Of a stretch of 64,000 nt of DNA, positions 15,497 through 24,373 are shown in pieces. This DNA is from Rhodoferax sp. (GTDB lineage Bacteria; Pseudomonadota; Gammaproteobacteria; Burkholderiales; Burkholderiaceae_C). The stretch is taken from NCBI RefSeq assembly GCF_018780565.1, contig NZ_JADMJN010000010.1:1-64000 (forward strand), in the 5' to 3' direction. The notes beneath the pieces are model-generated. The model was not told where the DNA came from, did not search any database, and worked only from the letters and a program-made list of their open reading frames with translations. The number at the start of each line of letters is the position of its first letter. Position 1 is the stretch's first letter. The translations under genes were made by a program, and so were the position numbers.

Positions 15497-16654
15497 ATGG
15501 AATCAAGCAGTCAGGATCGAAATTTACCCGCTTCTGAGCGAAAGCTTAAGAAGGCGCGGGATGACGGGCAAGTCACACGCTCGCGGGACTTGTCTCACCT
15601 GGCCGTTCTGGGCGCAGGCGCCTTGGGCTTGATGGCCTTGGCACCCCTCATGTTTGAGCGGCTCAAGCTGCAGCTGAGTCAGCAGCTCGCCTTCGATGCG
15701 TCAGCGATCACGCAGCCAGGCATGATGTTGACTCGACTGCAAGACATGGCCATGGTCGGACTGCTGGGCTGTGTGGTCTTTGCAGCCATCACCATGACGG
15801 TTGCAGCGCTGAGCGCAGTGGCAGCAGGTGGTTGGGTTGCAAGTCTGAAACCGATCATGCCGGACTTCAGCCGACTCAATCCGCTCAAGGGCTTTGGTCG
15901 CATGTTCACCAAAGACAAATTGTCCGAAGTGGTAAAGATGAGCTTTATCACCGCTGTGCTGATTGCAATCGGCACGACGTATTTGAGCTCCAGCATGCAT
16001 TCCCTGGCCTCTCTGGTCATGCAACCCTCCGCAGCAGCTATCCATCACCTGACAGATTGGCTAAAGGCTGGCATGGGCTTGCTGTTGCTTGTGCTGCTGC
16101 TGGTTGCCATGGTGGATGTCCCCCTGCAAAGCTTTCTTCACAAGTCGCGAATGAAGATGTCTCACCAGGAGGTCAAACAGGAACACAAGGAGTCGGACGG
16201 CAATCCGCAGATGAAGAGCAAGCTGCGCCGCAGGCAGCGTGAAATTTCTCAGGGCAACAGTGTCGGTGCCGTTCCAAAGGCTGATTTCGTTCTCATGAAT
16301 CCGACCCACTTTGCGGTGGCCATCCGATACGATGACAAGACGATGCGCGCCCCCCAGGTCATCTCCAAAGGCGCTGATCTTCTTGCCATGAAGATCAGAG
16401 ATGTCGCCAAACTCCATTCAATTCCGGTACTGCAATCTCCCATGCTGGCACGCGCCCTCTATGCCAATGCAGAGCTTGACCAGGATATCCCCGCAAGTTT
16501 GTATACCGCTGTGGCACAGGTGCTGGCCTACATCTACCGGCTCAAGGCAGCTATGCGGGGTGATGGCCCCATGCCGGGCGACCCACCACAGCCATTTATT
16601 CCTGCTGAACTAGACCCCTTGTCCAAGGTCGTCGCCAACACGCCAGCCACATGA
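15497..16654 (+). CDS. flhB: Flagellar type III export switch protein FlhB
   Basis: FlhB of 385 residues: basic N-terminus (SERKLKKARDDGQVTRSRDL), four membrane helices, then the cytoplasmic domain. The autocleavage site N268-P269-T270-H271 lies in VLMNPTHFAVAI. Self-cleavage at NPTH switches export from rod/hook to filament substrates. It overlaps flhA by 4 bp (ATGA), starting the flhB-flhA-flhF-flhG-like-fliA operon. GGGGAGAAC lies about 20 bases upstream of the ATG; TCTCCCCGTC directly precedes it, so the ribosome site is unusual. Confidence 0.97.
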   Translation: MESSSQDRNLPASERKLKKARDDGQVTRSRDLSHLAVLGAGALGLMALAPLMFERLKLQLSQQLAFDASAITQPGMMLTRLQDMAMVGLLGCVVFAAITMTVAALSAVAAGGWVASLKPIMPDFSRLNPLKGFGRMFTKDKLSEVVKMSFITAVLIAIGTTYLSSSMHSLASLVMQPSAAAIHHLTDWLKAGMGLLLLVLLLVAMVDVPLQSFLHKSRMKMSHQEVKQEHKESDGNPQMKSKLRRRQREISQGNSVGAVPKADFVLMNPTHFAVAIRYDDKTMRAPQVISKGADLLAMKIRDVAKLHSIPVLQSPMLARALYANAELDQDIPASLYTAVAQVLAYIYRLKAAMRGDGPMPGDPPQPFIPAELDPLSKVVANTPAT

Positions 16655-18732
16655 ACCCACAACTCAAAGCAGTTCAACAATGGTTTGGCGGCAACGCGTC
16701 GCTGATTCAAGGAGCGGCAGCGCCGATGCTGGTCGTGGCAATTCTGGCCATGATGGTTTTGCCCCTTCCGCCATGGCTTCTGGATACCTTCTTTACGCTG
16801 AACATCTCAGTCGCCTTGATGGTGATGATGGTGGCGGCCTACATGATTCGTCCACTGGACTTTGCGGCATTTCCCGCCGTGCTTTTGCTCACCACATTGA
16901 TGCGGCTGTCGCTGAACGTGGCATCTACACGCGTCGTATTACTGGAAGGTCACACGGGCGCCGGCGCTGCGGGCGCAGTGATCGAGGCATTTGGTCACTT
17001 TCTTATTGGTGGCAACTTCGCAGTCGGATTGATTGTTTTCTCCATCCTGGTGGTGATCAATTTCGTGGTGGTGACCAAGGGTGCTGAACGTATCGCCGAA
17101 GTCTCTGCCCGATTCGCGCTTGACGCCATGCCAGGAAAACAGATGGCGGTCGACGCGGATCTGAATGCGGGCCTGATTGACGAGAAGGAAGCCAAACGGC
17201 GTCGCGCCGAGGTTTCCGAAGAAGCTGACTTTTTCGGCTCCATGGACGGCGCATCCAAATTTGTTCGCGGTGATGCGGTGGCCGGTATTCTGATCCTGCT
17301 GATCAATATTTTTGGCGGCTTTGCGGTCGGCGTCTTGCAGCATGGCTTGAGCGCCTCGCAGGCTGCAGACACCTACATCTTGCTGGCGGTCGGTGATGCC
17401 CTGGTGGCACAAATTCCTGGACTTCTGATCTCGGTGGCCGCTGCGATGGTGGTTTCTCGCGTGGGCAAGGATCATGACCTTGGTCGCCAGATCGTCCAGC
17501 AAATGTTTGTCTCACCACGCGTTCTGGGAATTACGGCAACCATCATGGGAATACTTGGCGTGATTCCTGGCATGCCACATGTCGTGTTCATTGGCATATC
17601 GATCGTTCTGGGTTATGGCGCCTGGGTTCTTGCGCACAAGCCCTTACCGATCGATCCAGCCTCCATTGTGCCAGCCCCAACCTCCGATGGCGAAGCTAGC
17701 TGGGATGACCTGCAACCCGTCGATCAGTTGGGACTGGAGTTGGGATATCGACTGATCGCCCTGGTCGACAAGAATCGCCAAGGCGATCTGCTCACCCGCA
17801 TCAAGGGCGTGCGCCGCAAATTCGCGCAGGAGGTGGGGTTTCTGCCACCCCCGGTCCATGTGCGGGACAACCTGGAACTCAAACCCAGCGGGTATCGCAT
17901 CACCCTTCGTGGCGTTATTGCGGGAGAAGGCGAGGCCTTTCCCGGCATGTACCTGGCGATCAATCCAGGGGGCATCACAAGCCCCTTGATCGGCACCGCC
18001 ACAACAGACCCGGCTTTTGGGTTGCCGGCACACTGGATCGACGAGCGGCAGAAGGAAGCGGCGCAAATGGCCGGTTTTACGGTGGTTGATTCCGAGACTG
18101 TCATGGCGACCCATTTGTCACACTTGATGCAGGTACAGGCTTCGAAATTACTGAGTCGAACAGAGACGCAGCAACTGGTAGAACATGTGAGCAAACAGGC
18201 GCCCAAACTGATTGAAGAAGTGGTCCCGAAAATGGTTTCCGTCGCTGTTTTCCAAAAGGTCCTGCAACTGCTGCTGGATGAATCGGTGCATATCCGAGAC
18301 ATACGCACCATCATCGAATCCATTGCCGAGCATGCGGGCACCATCACAGATCCGGCTGAGCTGGCGCGGCGCGTCCGGATCGCATTGTCTCCCGCCATCG
18401 TGCAACAAATCTACGGCTCAACGCGTGAACTCAACGTCATCGCCATTGACCCTTCCCTGGAGCGGCTTCTCGTCCAGGCACTGGGCAATGCAGCAGGACC
18501 CGCTCTGGACCCTGGCGTCGCCGACATCCTGACACGAACGGCCGCAGAAGTCGCACTCAAGCAGGAGGAAATTGGTATTCCTGCGTGCCTGCTGGTCCCC
18601 GATCAAATTCGCAGCGCCATCGCCCGTTTGGTGCGTCGCGTTGCGCCACGGCTTCAGGTTCTCGCGCATAGCGAAATCCCTGAATCCCACACTATCCGCA
18701 TAGGTCCGATTCTCAGAGGTGCTTCATCATGA
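16651..18732 (+). CDS. flhA: Flagellar type III export gate protein FlhA
   Basis: FlhA of 693 residues, the usual size. The N-terminal half is membranous and includes the FHIPEP-family signature (LMRLSLNVASTRVVLLEGH); the C-terminal cytoplasmic half (after about 340) docks chaperone-substrate complexes. With FlhB it forms the proton-driven export gate. It overlaps flhB and flhF by 4 bp each, so translation is coupled along the operon. Confidence 0.97.
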   Translation: MNPQLKAVQQWFGGNASLIQGAAAPMLVVAILAMMVLPLPPWLLDTFFTLNISVALMVMMVAAYMIRPLDFAAFPAVLLLTTLMRLSLNVASTRVVLLEGHTGAGAAGAVIEAFGHFLIGGNFAVGLIVFSILVVINFVVVTKGAERIAEVSARFALDAMPGKQMAVDADLNAGLIDEKEAKRRRAEVSEEADFFGSMDGASKFVRGDAVAGILILLINIFGGFAVGVLQHGLSASQAADTYILLAVGDALVAQIPGLLISVAAAMVVSRVGKDHDLGRQIVQQMFVSPRVLGITATIMGILGVIPGMPHVVFIGISIVLGYGAWVLAHKPLPIDPASIVPAPTSDGEASWDDLQPVDQLGLELGYRLIALVDKNRQGDLLTRIKGVRRKFAQEVGFLPPPVHVRDNLELKPSGYRITLRGVIAGEGEAFPGMYLAINPGGITSPLIGTATTDPAFGLPAHWIDERQKEAAQMAGFTVVDSETVMATHLSHLMQVQASKLLSRTETQQLVEHVSKQAPKLIEEVVPKMVSVAVFQKVLQLLLDESVHIRDIRTIIESIAEHAGTITDPAELARRVRIALSPAIVQQIYGSTRELNVIAIDPSLERLLVQALGNAAGPALDPGVADILTRTAAEVALKQEEIGIPACLLVPDQIRSAIARLVRRVAPRLQVLAHSEIPESHTIRIGPILRGASS

Positions 18733-20174
18733 ACATTCAACGCTTTACCGCACCAACAGCCCGAGAGGCACTGGCCAAGGCACGGCTCGCCTTTGGCGAC
18801 GGAACACTGATCCTGTCAAACCGCCCTACGGCATCCGGTGTTGAGGTTGTGGCTACCGGCGAAGACACTTTGGCGGCGCTGGATCGCTCTGATCTGGCGA
18901 ACCGCAGCAAAGACCAGGCACCCCTGCGCCGACCACAGAACCAGAGCCTGCCAGAATCCAGAAACCAGGTCGAGGATGATGCCACCCAACTCGCCATGAG
19001 CACCTTGTCGTTTCAAGACTATGTGCGGGAAAGAATGCTGCGCCGCCGTCAAGAGGCCATCGCCGCGAAACCTGAAGCTGCGTCAGTTCAGGACATCGCC
19101 CCACCCCGGCCTCAGGTCGAAAGCGCGCCGATCGAACCCATTCCCTTCGAAATTCGGCCGCAGGCCACCAAACCGATCGCGGCAAGAAAGATGCCGTCGA
19201 CCTCCACGCCGACCACTTATGCGCCCAATCTTTCCCAAGGCATTGTGGACGAGTTGCAGGCGATGAAGGCATTGATCGATGACCGGTTCAACACCCTTAC
19301 ATGGCTGGGGCAAGCGCGCCAGCATCCGATCCAGTCCAACTTGATGCTCAAGCTGATCCGCGCAGGCTATTCACCAACCCTTGCAAGAACCATCCTGGAG
19401 CGCATGCCGGAAGAAATCGGCGCTGCAGAGTCGATGCGCTGGGTCATGGATGTTCTGGAACGCAACCTGAAAACCGACGCGGCGTCACGCCCCTTGCATG
19501 AAGAAGGCGGTATCTATGCACTGGTGGGCGCCACCGGCGTTGGAAAAACAACCACCGCAGCCAAACTGGCCGGACTGTGCGCGCGAACACATGGTCCCAG
19601 CAGTGTAGGACTGATCACTTTGGACACCTATCGCGTCGGTGCCCATGAGCAGTTGCGGGCCTATGGCCGCATGCTGGGCGTTGTGGCCCACCTCGCGCAT
19701 GACCGGGCGGCTCTGCAAGACCTTCTGAACCTGCTGGCCAACAAAAAGATGATTTTGGTAGACACCACAGGACTCGCTCCAAGCGACCCCCGCAAGCGGG
19801 ACATGCTGGATGTCCTCGATCTCCCCAAGGTCAACCGCCTGCTGGTGCTCAATGCCGGCGGACATGGCGATACGCTGGACGACGTGGTTTCGTCGTTCAA
19901 GTCCAATGGGGTTCAACAAGCGGTACTCTCCAAGATTGACGAAGCGGCCAAACTGGGCCCTGCACTGGATGCGGCCATCCGTCACCAGCTGGTCCTGCGG
20001 GGCGTGACCATGGGCCAGAAAGTTCCCGAGGACTGGGAGTCGGCGGATGCGGCCAAACTGGTTCGCCAGTCCATGCGCGCGCCGGTCAAATCTGCGTTTG
20101 ACCCCACTGCGGCGGACTTGGGATTTTTCTTTACCCAGCCCAATGCGTCACATTCGGTGAGACTCGATGCTTGA
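18729..20174 (+). CDS. flhF: Flagellar signal-recognition-type GTPase FlhF
   Basis: FlhF of 481 residues. The N-terminal B domain starts MNIQRFTAPTAREALAKARLAFG. A Pro-rich middle follows, then an NG GTPase core with P-loop GATGVGKTTTAAKLA from about residue 267, LDTYRVGAHEQL, DTTG and SKIDEAAKLG. FlhF places the flagellum, usually at a pole, together with the MinD-like FlhG. It overlaps flhA by 4 bp and the next gene by 8 bp. Confidence 0.95.
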   Translation: MNIQRFTAPTAREALAKARLAFGDGTLILSNRPTASGVEVVATGEDTLAALDRSDLANRSKDQAPLRRPQNQSLPESRNQVEDDATQLAMSTLSFQDYVRERMLRRRQEAIAAKPEAASVQDIAPPRPQVESAPIEPIPFEIRPQATKPIAARKMPSTSTPTTYAPNLSQGIVDELQAMKALIDDRFNTLTWLGQARQHPIQSNLMLKLIRAGYSPTLARTILERMPEEIGAAESMRWVMDVLERNLKTDAASRPLHEEGGIYALVGATGVGKTTTAAKLAGLCARTHGPSSVGLITLDTYRVGAHEQLRAYGRMLGVVAHLAHDRAALQDLLNLLANKKMILVDTTGLAPSDPRKRDMLDVLDLPKVNRLLVLNAGGHGDTLDDVVSSFKSNGVQQAVLSKIDEAAKLGPALDAAIRHQLVLRGVTMGQKVPEDWESADAAKLVRQSMRAPVKSAFDPTAADLGFFFTQPNASHSVRLDA

Positions 20175-20922
20175 AACCTGCGTCAATCAGGGAGTCGGAC
20201 TGCAGGGCATTGGCTTGCATGCGGCGCCACGCGTTATTGCGATGGCCAGTCATGGCAGCCAGGAGGGTGAGTTGCCCCTGCTCTGGAGCCTTTGCTCGAC
20301 CCTGGTTGATTTTGGTTACCCTGTGGCCGTGCTGGATGCCACGACCACCGAATCCGCCGACAACCCCGGACTGGCTCAGCTTTTGGACCATGGTGGCTGG
20401 CATGGCGAAGATCACGACAGCCTGCGCTCATGCTCGGTCATACCGGCAGCGCTTGGACTCCAGCGGCTTTGTACCCAGAATCCTGCACAGGGCGCGCTCC
20501 TGAACCCCTTGGGCGGTCTGTTGCAGAATTTTGGCGTGATCGTCATCTACGCCTGCGCGGATGTACTCACCCTGTTGCTGCCCGGGAGCGACATCGAGCC
20601 GCTGCTCACCGTGTCGCCGCTCAAAACGTCACCCGTCAGCGCCTACCGCGCCCTGAAACAGATGTTGCTAAACGCCAAGCTTCGCCCTACTATGGCTTCT
20701 ATAGTGAGTGAACCGTTTTTGAACGCATCCATGACCGAATCGCCCCCGATCAAAAATTTACAGGAATGCGCAATGACGTTTTTGGGTTACCGTCTTGATT
20801 CCCTGGCTGTACATACGCCGCAGCCTGGTGAACGCCGGTCTGATGACATGAGCCGACTCGCGCTGAGACTTCTCGAAAATGCAATGCCACTTCACCGTAA
20901 TCCCAATGTGGGGAGCCATTGA
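20167..20922 (+). CDS. FlhG/FleN-like protein that lacks the ATP-binding P-loop
   Basis: This 251-residue protein sits exactly where flhG (fleN, ylxH) is expected, between flhF and fliA. Near its start it has the MinD-type pattern of a beta strand, loop and helix (VIAMASHGSQEGELPLLWSL, then YPVAVLDATTTESADNPGLAQLL). The position of the deviant Walker A motif KGGxGKT reads HGSQEGELP, with no Gly-Lys-Thr/Ser. No later Walker A is seen. If it is a MinD relative it should not bind or hydrolyse ATP normally. FlhG controls flagellar number and activates the FlhF GTPase. It overlaps flhF by 8 bp and fliA by 1 bp. Confidence 0.7.
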   Translation: MLETCVNQGVGLQGIGLHAAPRVIAMASHGSQEGELPLLWSLCSTLVDFGYPVAVLDATTTESADNPGLAQLLDHGGWHGEDHDSLRSCSVIPAALGLQRLCTQNPAQGALLNPLGGLLQNFGVIVIYACADVLTLLLPGSDIEPLLTVSPLKTSPVSAYRALKQMLLNAKLRPTMASIVSEPFLNASMTESPPIKNLQECAMTFLGYRLDSLAVHTPQPGERRSDDMSRLALRLLENAMPLHRNPNVGSH

Positions 20923-21641
20923 TGATGTACACAGCCAAGGGCCAACTGGACCGCAACGCCATGATCAAGCAGTACCAGCCACTGGTTCGGCGGCTGGCAC
21001 ATCACATGATGGCCAAGTTGCCCGCCAACGTGCAGGTGGATGACTTGATCCAGGTGGGTTTGATCGGTTTGTCTGAGGCCCTGACGCGCTATGAGGTCAC
21101 CCAAGGCGTTCAGTTTGAAACCTTTGCCACCCAGCGGATTCGCGGAGCGATGCTGGACGAGCTGCGCGAAAACGACTGGATGTCTCGCGGCTCCCGGAAA
21201 AGCCAGAAGGAAATCGAACAGGCCTTGCGCAAGCTGGAACATCGGCTGGGCCGCAGTCCACTGGAAGGGGAAGTCGCTTCAGAACTGGGCCTGAGCTTGA
21301 CGGAATACCAGACCCTGCTTGGCAAGGTTCGAGGCACGCAGCTTGTGTACTTGGAGGATATGGCCCGCGGCAACGAGGAAGAAGACAATTTTCTGGATCG
21401 CCATGTCGCGGACACTGATGCCGACCCGATGAACATGCTGCGCGATCATCGATTTCGGCAAGCCTTGATCGCGGCCATCAAGAACCTGCCCGAACGTGAG
21501 CAATACATCATGAGCATGTATTACGAAAAAGACATGAACCTGAAAGAGATCGCAGCAGTGCTTGACGTGACAGAGTCACGTGTATGCCAGTTGCACAGTC
21601 AGTCCATTGCCCGGTTGCGGGCGAAGATGCGCTCGCATTGA
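20922..21641 (+). CDS. fliA: Flagellar sigma factor FliA (sigma-28)
   Basis: Sigma-28 of 239 residues. Region 2 contains LAHHMMAKLPANVQVDDLIQVGLIGLSEAL and FETFATQRIRGAMLDELRENDW; region 3 contains RKSQKEIEQALRKLEHRLGR; region 4 is the helix-turn-helix (LKEIAAVLDVTESRVCQLHSQ). It transcribes late flagellar genes and is held by FlgM until the hook is complete. I start it at the ATG at 20922, which overlaps the previous stop (TGATG) with GGGGAG 6 bases before. Another ATG follows directly at 20925. Confidence 0.97.
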   Translation: MMYTAKGQLDRNAMIKQYQPLVRRLAHHMMAKLPANVQVDDLIQVGLIGLSEALTRYEVTQGVQFETFATQRIRGAMLDELRENDWMSRGSRKSQKEIEQALRKLEHRLGRSPLEGEVASELGLSLTEYQTLLGKVRGTQLVYLEDMARGNEEEDNFLDRHVADTDADPMNMLRDHRFRQALIAAIKNLPEREQYIMSMYYEKDMNLKEIAAVLDVTESRVCQLHSQSIARLRAKMRSH

Positions 21642-21732
21642 AGATGTGTCCAGGATCCCGGACCTGATCCGAAATATCACAAGCAAGAAGTGAGGGCTGA
21701 CCAAACCGGCCAGACAGGGGATCAGCCGCCGC

Positions 21733-22116
21733 TCAGGCCGACAACAATTTGAACGCACCGGTTTGCTTGCCGGGACTTCCATAGGGGCCAGCAACTTGCG
21801 CGTACGTCGTGCTTTGAGTAGCCGGAACCATGGCGTTCAACGCCCGTTCCACCAAAACAGTCCGTCGGATCAGGCTTTCCCGCTGAAAAGCCATGATGTC
21901 TGCGATTCTTTTCAAACGCAGCTTCAGATTCTTGCTCTTCAGGTCAACCTGTGTGATGTCTTGCAACAACTGTGAAAAATCCAGCGCCGCCTGCCGCAGG
22001 GCAGCACTGGCGGAGACCAGCGCCAGAGGCTCTCCGCTCACAAGCGCTGAAGATACCTCGGTAGAACAAAGTTCAACGTCGGTCAGTGCTTTTTCAATAT
22101 GAGCGGGAAAATTCAT
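21733..22116 (-). CDS. flgN: FlgN-type flagellar export chaperone
   Basis: A 127-residue helical protein directly after flgM, in the flgA-flgM-flgN order found in many Gram-negative bacteria. FlgN binds the hook-filament junction proteins FlgK and FlgL. I start it at the ATG at 22116 (MNFPAHIEKALTDVELCS), 7 bases after GAGG; a longer frame to 22149 would overlap flgM. Family conservation is low, so the call depends on position, length and helical pattern (LRQAALDFSQLLQDIT, SKNLKLRLKRIADIMAFQRE). It converges with fliA. Confidence 0.8.
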   Translation of the reverse strand: MNFPAHIEKALTDVELCSTEVSSALVSGEPLALVSASAALRQAALDFSQLLQDITQVDLKSKNLKLRLKRIADIMAFQRESLIRRTVLVERALNAMVPATQSTTYAQVAGPYGSPGKQTGAFKLLSA

Positions 22117-22145
22117 GGCAACCTCAAAACAAGCAAATTCGCAAA

Positions 22146-22472
22146 TCAATTACGGGTGCGATTGAGCATTTCCTGAGCATTCGCCAGCAATTTGTCGGCG
22201 ATAGCTTCCGGATTTACCACGTACGTACCCTGCTGGATGGCCGTCCGCACCGCATCCACCTTGGCTGTATCTACATCTGCAGCCTCGCTGGCGCTTGCCG
22301 CCTCCAGCGTGCGTGCCAAAGTCGATACCGTGACGGCAACGCCCGCAGACTGCGTACTCTTGGCAGCAGCGGCATTGGCAGTCGAACTCGCACTCTCGCC
22401 TGCCTTGGGGGCCTGGGGCGAAGCAGTCGAACCGACTGGAATTGAACTGTCAGAAGGTGTGCCTATTTTCAT
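22146..22472 (-). CDS. flgM: Anti-sigma-28 factor FlgM
   Basis: FlgM of 108 residues: MKIGTPSDSSIPVG start, an Ala/Ser-rich disordered middle and a C-terminal FliA-binding region (VDAVRTAIQQGTYVVNPEAIADKLLANAQEML). It binds FliA and is exported through the finished hook, which releases late gene expression. I chose the second of two adjacent ATGs (22472) because GGAG is 6 bases before it. A near-consensus sigma-28 promoter precedes it, so FliA drives its own inhibitor. Confidence 0.95.
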   Translation of the reverse strand: MKIGTPSDSSIPVGSTASPQAPKAGESASSTANAAAAKSTQSAGVAVTVSTLARTLEAASASEAADVDTAKVDAVRTAIQQGTYVVNPEAIADKLLANAQEMLNRTRN

Positions 22473-22514
22473 CATGCTCTCCAAAACTACTACAAATGTA
22501 GCCTCGTACGAGTG

Positions 22515-22541
22515 TTATCGGTTCATTCCAAGCTGACTTTA
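22515..22541 (-). promoter_or_regulatory. Sigma-28 (FliA) promoter of flgM
   Basis: On the minus strand TAAAGTCA (22534-22541) is followed after exactly 11 bases by ACCGATAA (22515-22522), against the consensus TAAAGTTT-N11-GCCGATAA (6 of 8 and 7 of 8). It lies between the flgA stop and the flgM start, about 45 bp before the flgM ATG. Confidence 0.8.
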
Positions 22542-22577
22542 GGCCTATTTCCAACCGTGACAAAGAAAGATGGGGTG

Positions 22578-23318
22578 TCATATTTCCAACTTCACTGTAC
22601 GGTTATCCAGTACAACCCCGGACATGATGCGCCCATTGTCCATGCGAACCCTGGCAGCCTGCCCAACCACACCGGCTGACAAGGCCTGTCCATCCGAGGT
22701 AATCTGGAAACCCGGGCCTTGAGCGACCACCCGAATCTGGGTGCCCGCCTGAAAAACCTGCGCCGGCTTGATCATGGCCTGACGCAATGCCTGACCGGTG
22801 GTCAATGCCCTGGATGCAACCTGCCCCAACCACTGTGCAGGCATGCCAACGATGGGGCTTGCATCCTCGGCCCAATCGACTTCAGCCTCCATGGCATCGG
22901 CCTCCGTCAAAACAGTACCCGGGGCAACATTACCCTTGACCACCCAAGCGGACCCGTAGGCCCGCACCGTGACAGGCAAAAACACATTCCATTTTGTCGC
23001 CCCGTCCAGGCAACGCAAGCCCAGCCGCGTTTTCCCCCACAGGCGCGTCCCAACCGGGATATAGGGCTCAATATTTGGGCAGGGAGCCAGCCGAAGGCGG
23101 CTGTCGAGCGCACCCAATGCCACCTCCATGCGAAGCGGCGCCGCGCCAGTCGGACGGACACTGGACACGGCATTGTCAAGCCAGCGCTGTGCGCCGGCAA
23201 AAAATTCAGGGCCGACACCCACTTCCTGAGCGTGCACCGACAGTGAGAAAAAGCAGGCCATGACCAAGCCCAATGCCCAATGCATCAGATGAGTTGGAGA
23301 TGAATACTTGTTGAACAT
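22578..23318 (-). CDS. flgA: Flagellar P-ring assembly chaperone FlgA
   Basis: FlgA of 246 residues: a Sec signal peptide (HWALGLVMACFFSLSVHAQ, cut near residue 30) and the periplasmic body. That body includes a cysteine pair (LAPCPNIEPY and GLRCLDGATK) and a C-terminal SAF-type domain (LTTGQALRQAMIKPAQVFQAG). It helps FlgI assemble into the P ring. The ATG at 23318 has AAAGGGCGCC before it; the frame upstream of it lacks similarity. It diverges from flgB across a 182-bp region that probably holds class II promoters. Confidence 0.93.
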   Translation of the reverse strand: MFNKYSSPTHLMHWALGLVMACFFSLSVHAQEVGVGPEFFAGAQRWLDNAVSSVRPTGAAPLRMEVALGALDSRLRLAPCPNIEPYIPVGTRLWGKTRLGLRCLDGATKWNVFLPVTVRAYGSAWVVKGNVAPGTVLTEADAMEAEVDWAEDASPIVGMPAQWLGQVASRALTTGQALRQAMIKPAQVFQAGTQIRVVAQGPGFQITSDGQALSAGVVGQAARVRMDNGRIMSGVVLDNRTVKLEI

Positions 23319-23362
23319 GGCGCCCTTTCCGTCATCGTGAATCTGGACTATAGGCAGCGCAC

Positions 23363-23402
23363 AACACCATAAATGCCTCAAGTAAGGGGTATTTGCCCCG
23401 TT
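23363..23402 (-). promoter_or_regulatory. Candidate FlhD4C2-binding box between flgA and flgB
   Basis: On the minus strand AACGGGGCAAATACCC (23387-23402) fits the enteric half-site AAYGSNNNAAATARCG well. After 8 bases AGGCATTTATGGTGTT (23363-23378) is a poorer inverted half. The spacer is a little short of the usual 10-12. The location between divergent flgA and flgB matches enteric class II control. Confidence 0.3.
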
Positions 23403-23420
23403 ATTAGACGTATAGAAAAT

Positions 23421-23447
23421 TAAAGTTTTTCCCATAATTGCCTCACA
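23421..23447 (+). promoter_or_regulatory. Weak sigma-28-like site upstream of flgB
   Basis: TAAAGTTT (23421-23428) matches the sigma-28 -35 element perfectly. After 11 bases comes GCCTCACA, which matches GCCGATAA at only 4 of 8 positions. It may be chance, or a secondary late promoter adding to FlhDC control of flgB. Confidence 0.25.
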
Positions 23448-23500
23448 TCGAATCCGGAGGCCCTTGCCATCGGGTTGGATAACCGAAAGTTGAGGTTCTC

Positions 23501-23926
23501 ATGTTCGCAAATATGACCAATGGATTGGACTTCCAGTCGAAGGCCCTGGTACTGCGCGCCGAACGACAACGTCTCATTGCCAGCAACATCGCGAATGCCG
23601 ACACGCCGGGTTACATAGCCCGCGACCTGAATTTCAAAGACGCCATGAACAATGCCATGGGCAGCGGACTCAGCTCAGCCAGCCAGAATTCAGGCACAGC
23701 GGCGCATGCCAAACACATTCCGATCCCAGGCAATGCCAACGGATCTCTGGGCGGCTCCTCTGCCCTGGCTTATGCCACGCAAAGCCAACCCAGCATGGAT
23801 GGCAACAGCGTCGACCTTGACCGGGAACGCGCCAATTTTGTTGACAATTCGGTGCGCTATGAAGCCACGCTTCGTTTTATTAACGGCCATTCCAAGACTA
23901 TCTTGAGTGCTATTCAAGGCCAGTAA
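23501..23926 (+). CDS. flgB: Flagellar proximal rod protein FlgB
   Basis: FlgB of 141 residues with the rod-family N-terminal motif (LIASNIANADTPGYIARDLNFKDAM) and the C-terminal helix (NFVDNSVRYEATLRFINGH). It forms the first part of the rod above the MS ring. It begins the flgB-to-flgL run on the plus strand. Confidence 0.96.
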   Translation: MFANMTNGLDFQSKALVLRAERQRLIASNIANADTPGYIARDLNFKDAMNNAMGSGLSSASQNSGTAAHAKHIPIPGNANGSLGGSSALAYATQSQPSMDGNSVDLDRERANFVDNSVRYEATLRFINGHSKTILSAIQGQ

Positions 23927-23951
23927 AAAGCCTTAGCCGCGGAGACCCACC

Positions 23952-24356
23952 ATGTCCATGTTCTCGATATTCAATGTATCCGGCAGCGCCATCAGCGCAC
24001 AGTCGCAGCGCCTCAACGTGGTGGCCAGCAACCTGGCCAATGCCGATGCCGTGGCCGGCCCGGATGGACAAGGCTACAAAAGCCGGCAGGTTGTGTTTGA
24101 GACAACCCCCATGGGATCGGATGCCTCGTCCGGGGTGCGGGTCAACGCCATTCGCGAAAGCAATGAGCCGCTTCGAAAAGTTCACAACCCAAGTCATCCA
24201 TCGGCCGATGCCGAAGGCTATGTCACCCATTCCAATGTGAATCCGGTCGAAGAGATGGTCAATATGATTTCTGCGTCACGTTCCTACCAAAACAACGTCG
24301 AAGTCATGAACACTGCCAAGACATTGCTGCTTAAGACGCTGCAAATGGGTCAGTAA
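23952..24356 (+). CDS. flgC: Flagellar proximal rod protein FlgC
   Basis: FlgC of 134 residues: N-terminal rod motif (NVVASNLANADAVAGPDGQG) and the C-terminal NPVEEMVNMISASRSYQNNVE typical of rod/hook axial proteins. It polymerises with FlgB and FlgF in the proximal rod. It starts 25 bp after flgB. Confidence 0.97.
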   Translation: MSMFSIFNVSGSAISAQSQRLNVVASNLANADAVAGPDGQGYKSRQVVFETTPMGSDASSGVRVNAIRESNEPLRKVHNPSHPSADAEGYVTHSNVNPVEEMVNMISASRSYQNNVEVMNTAKTLLLKTLQMGQ

Positions 24357-24373
24357 ACACAAAAGGATTTTTC

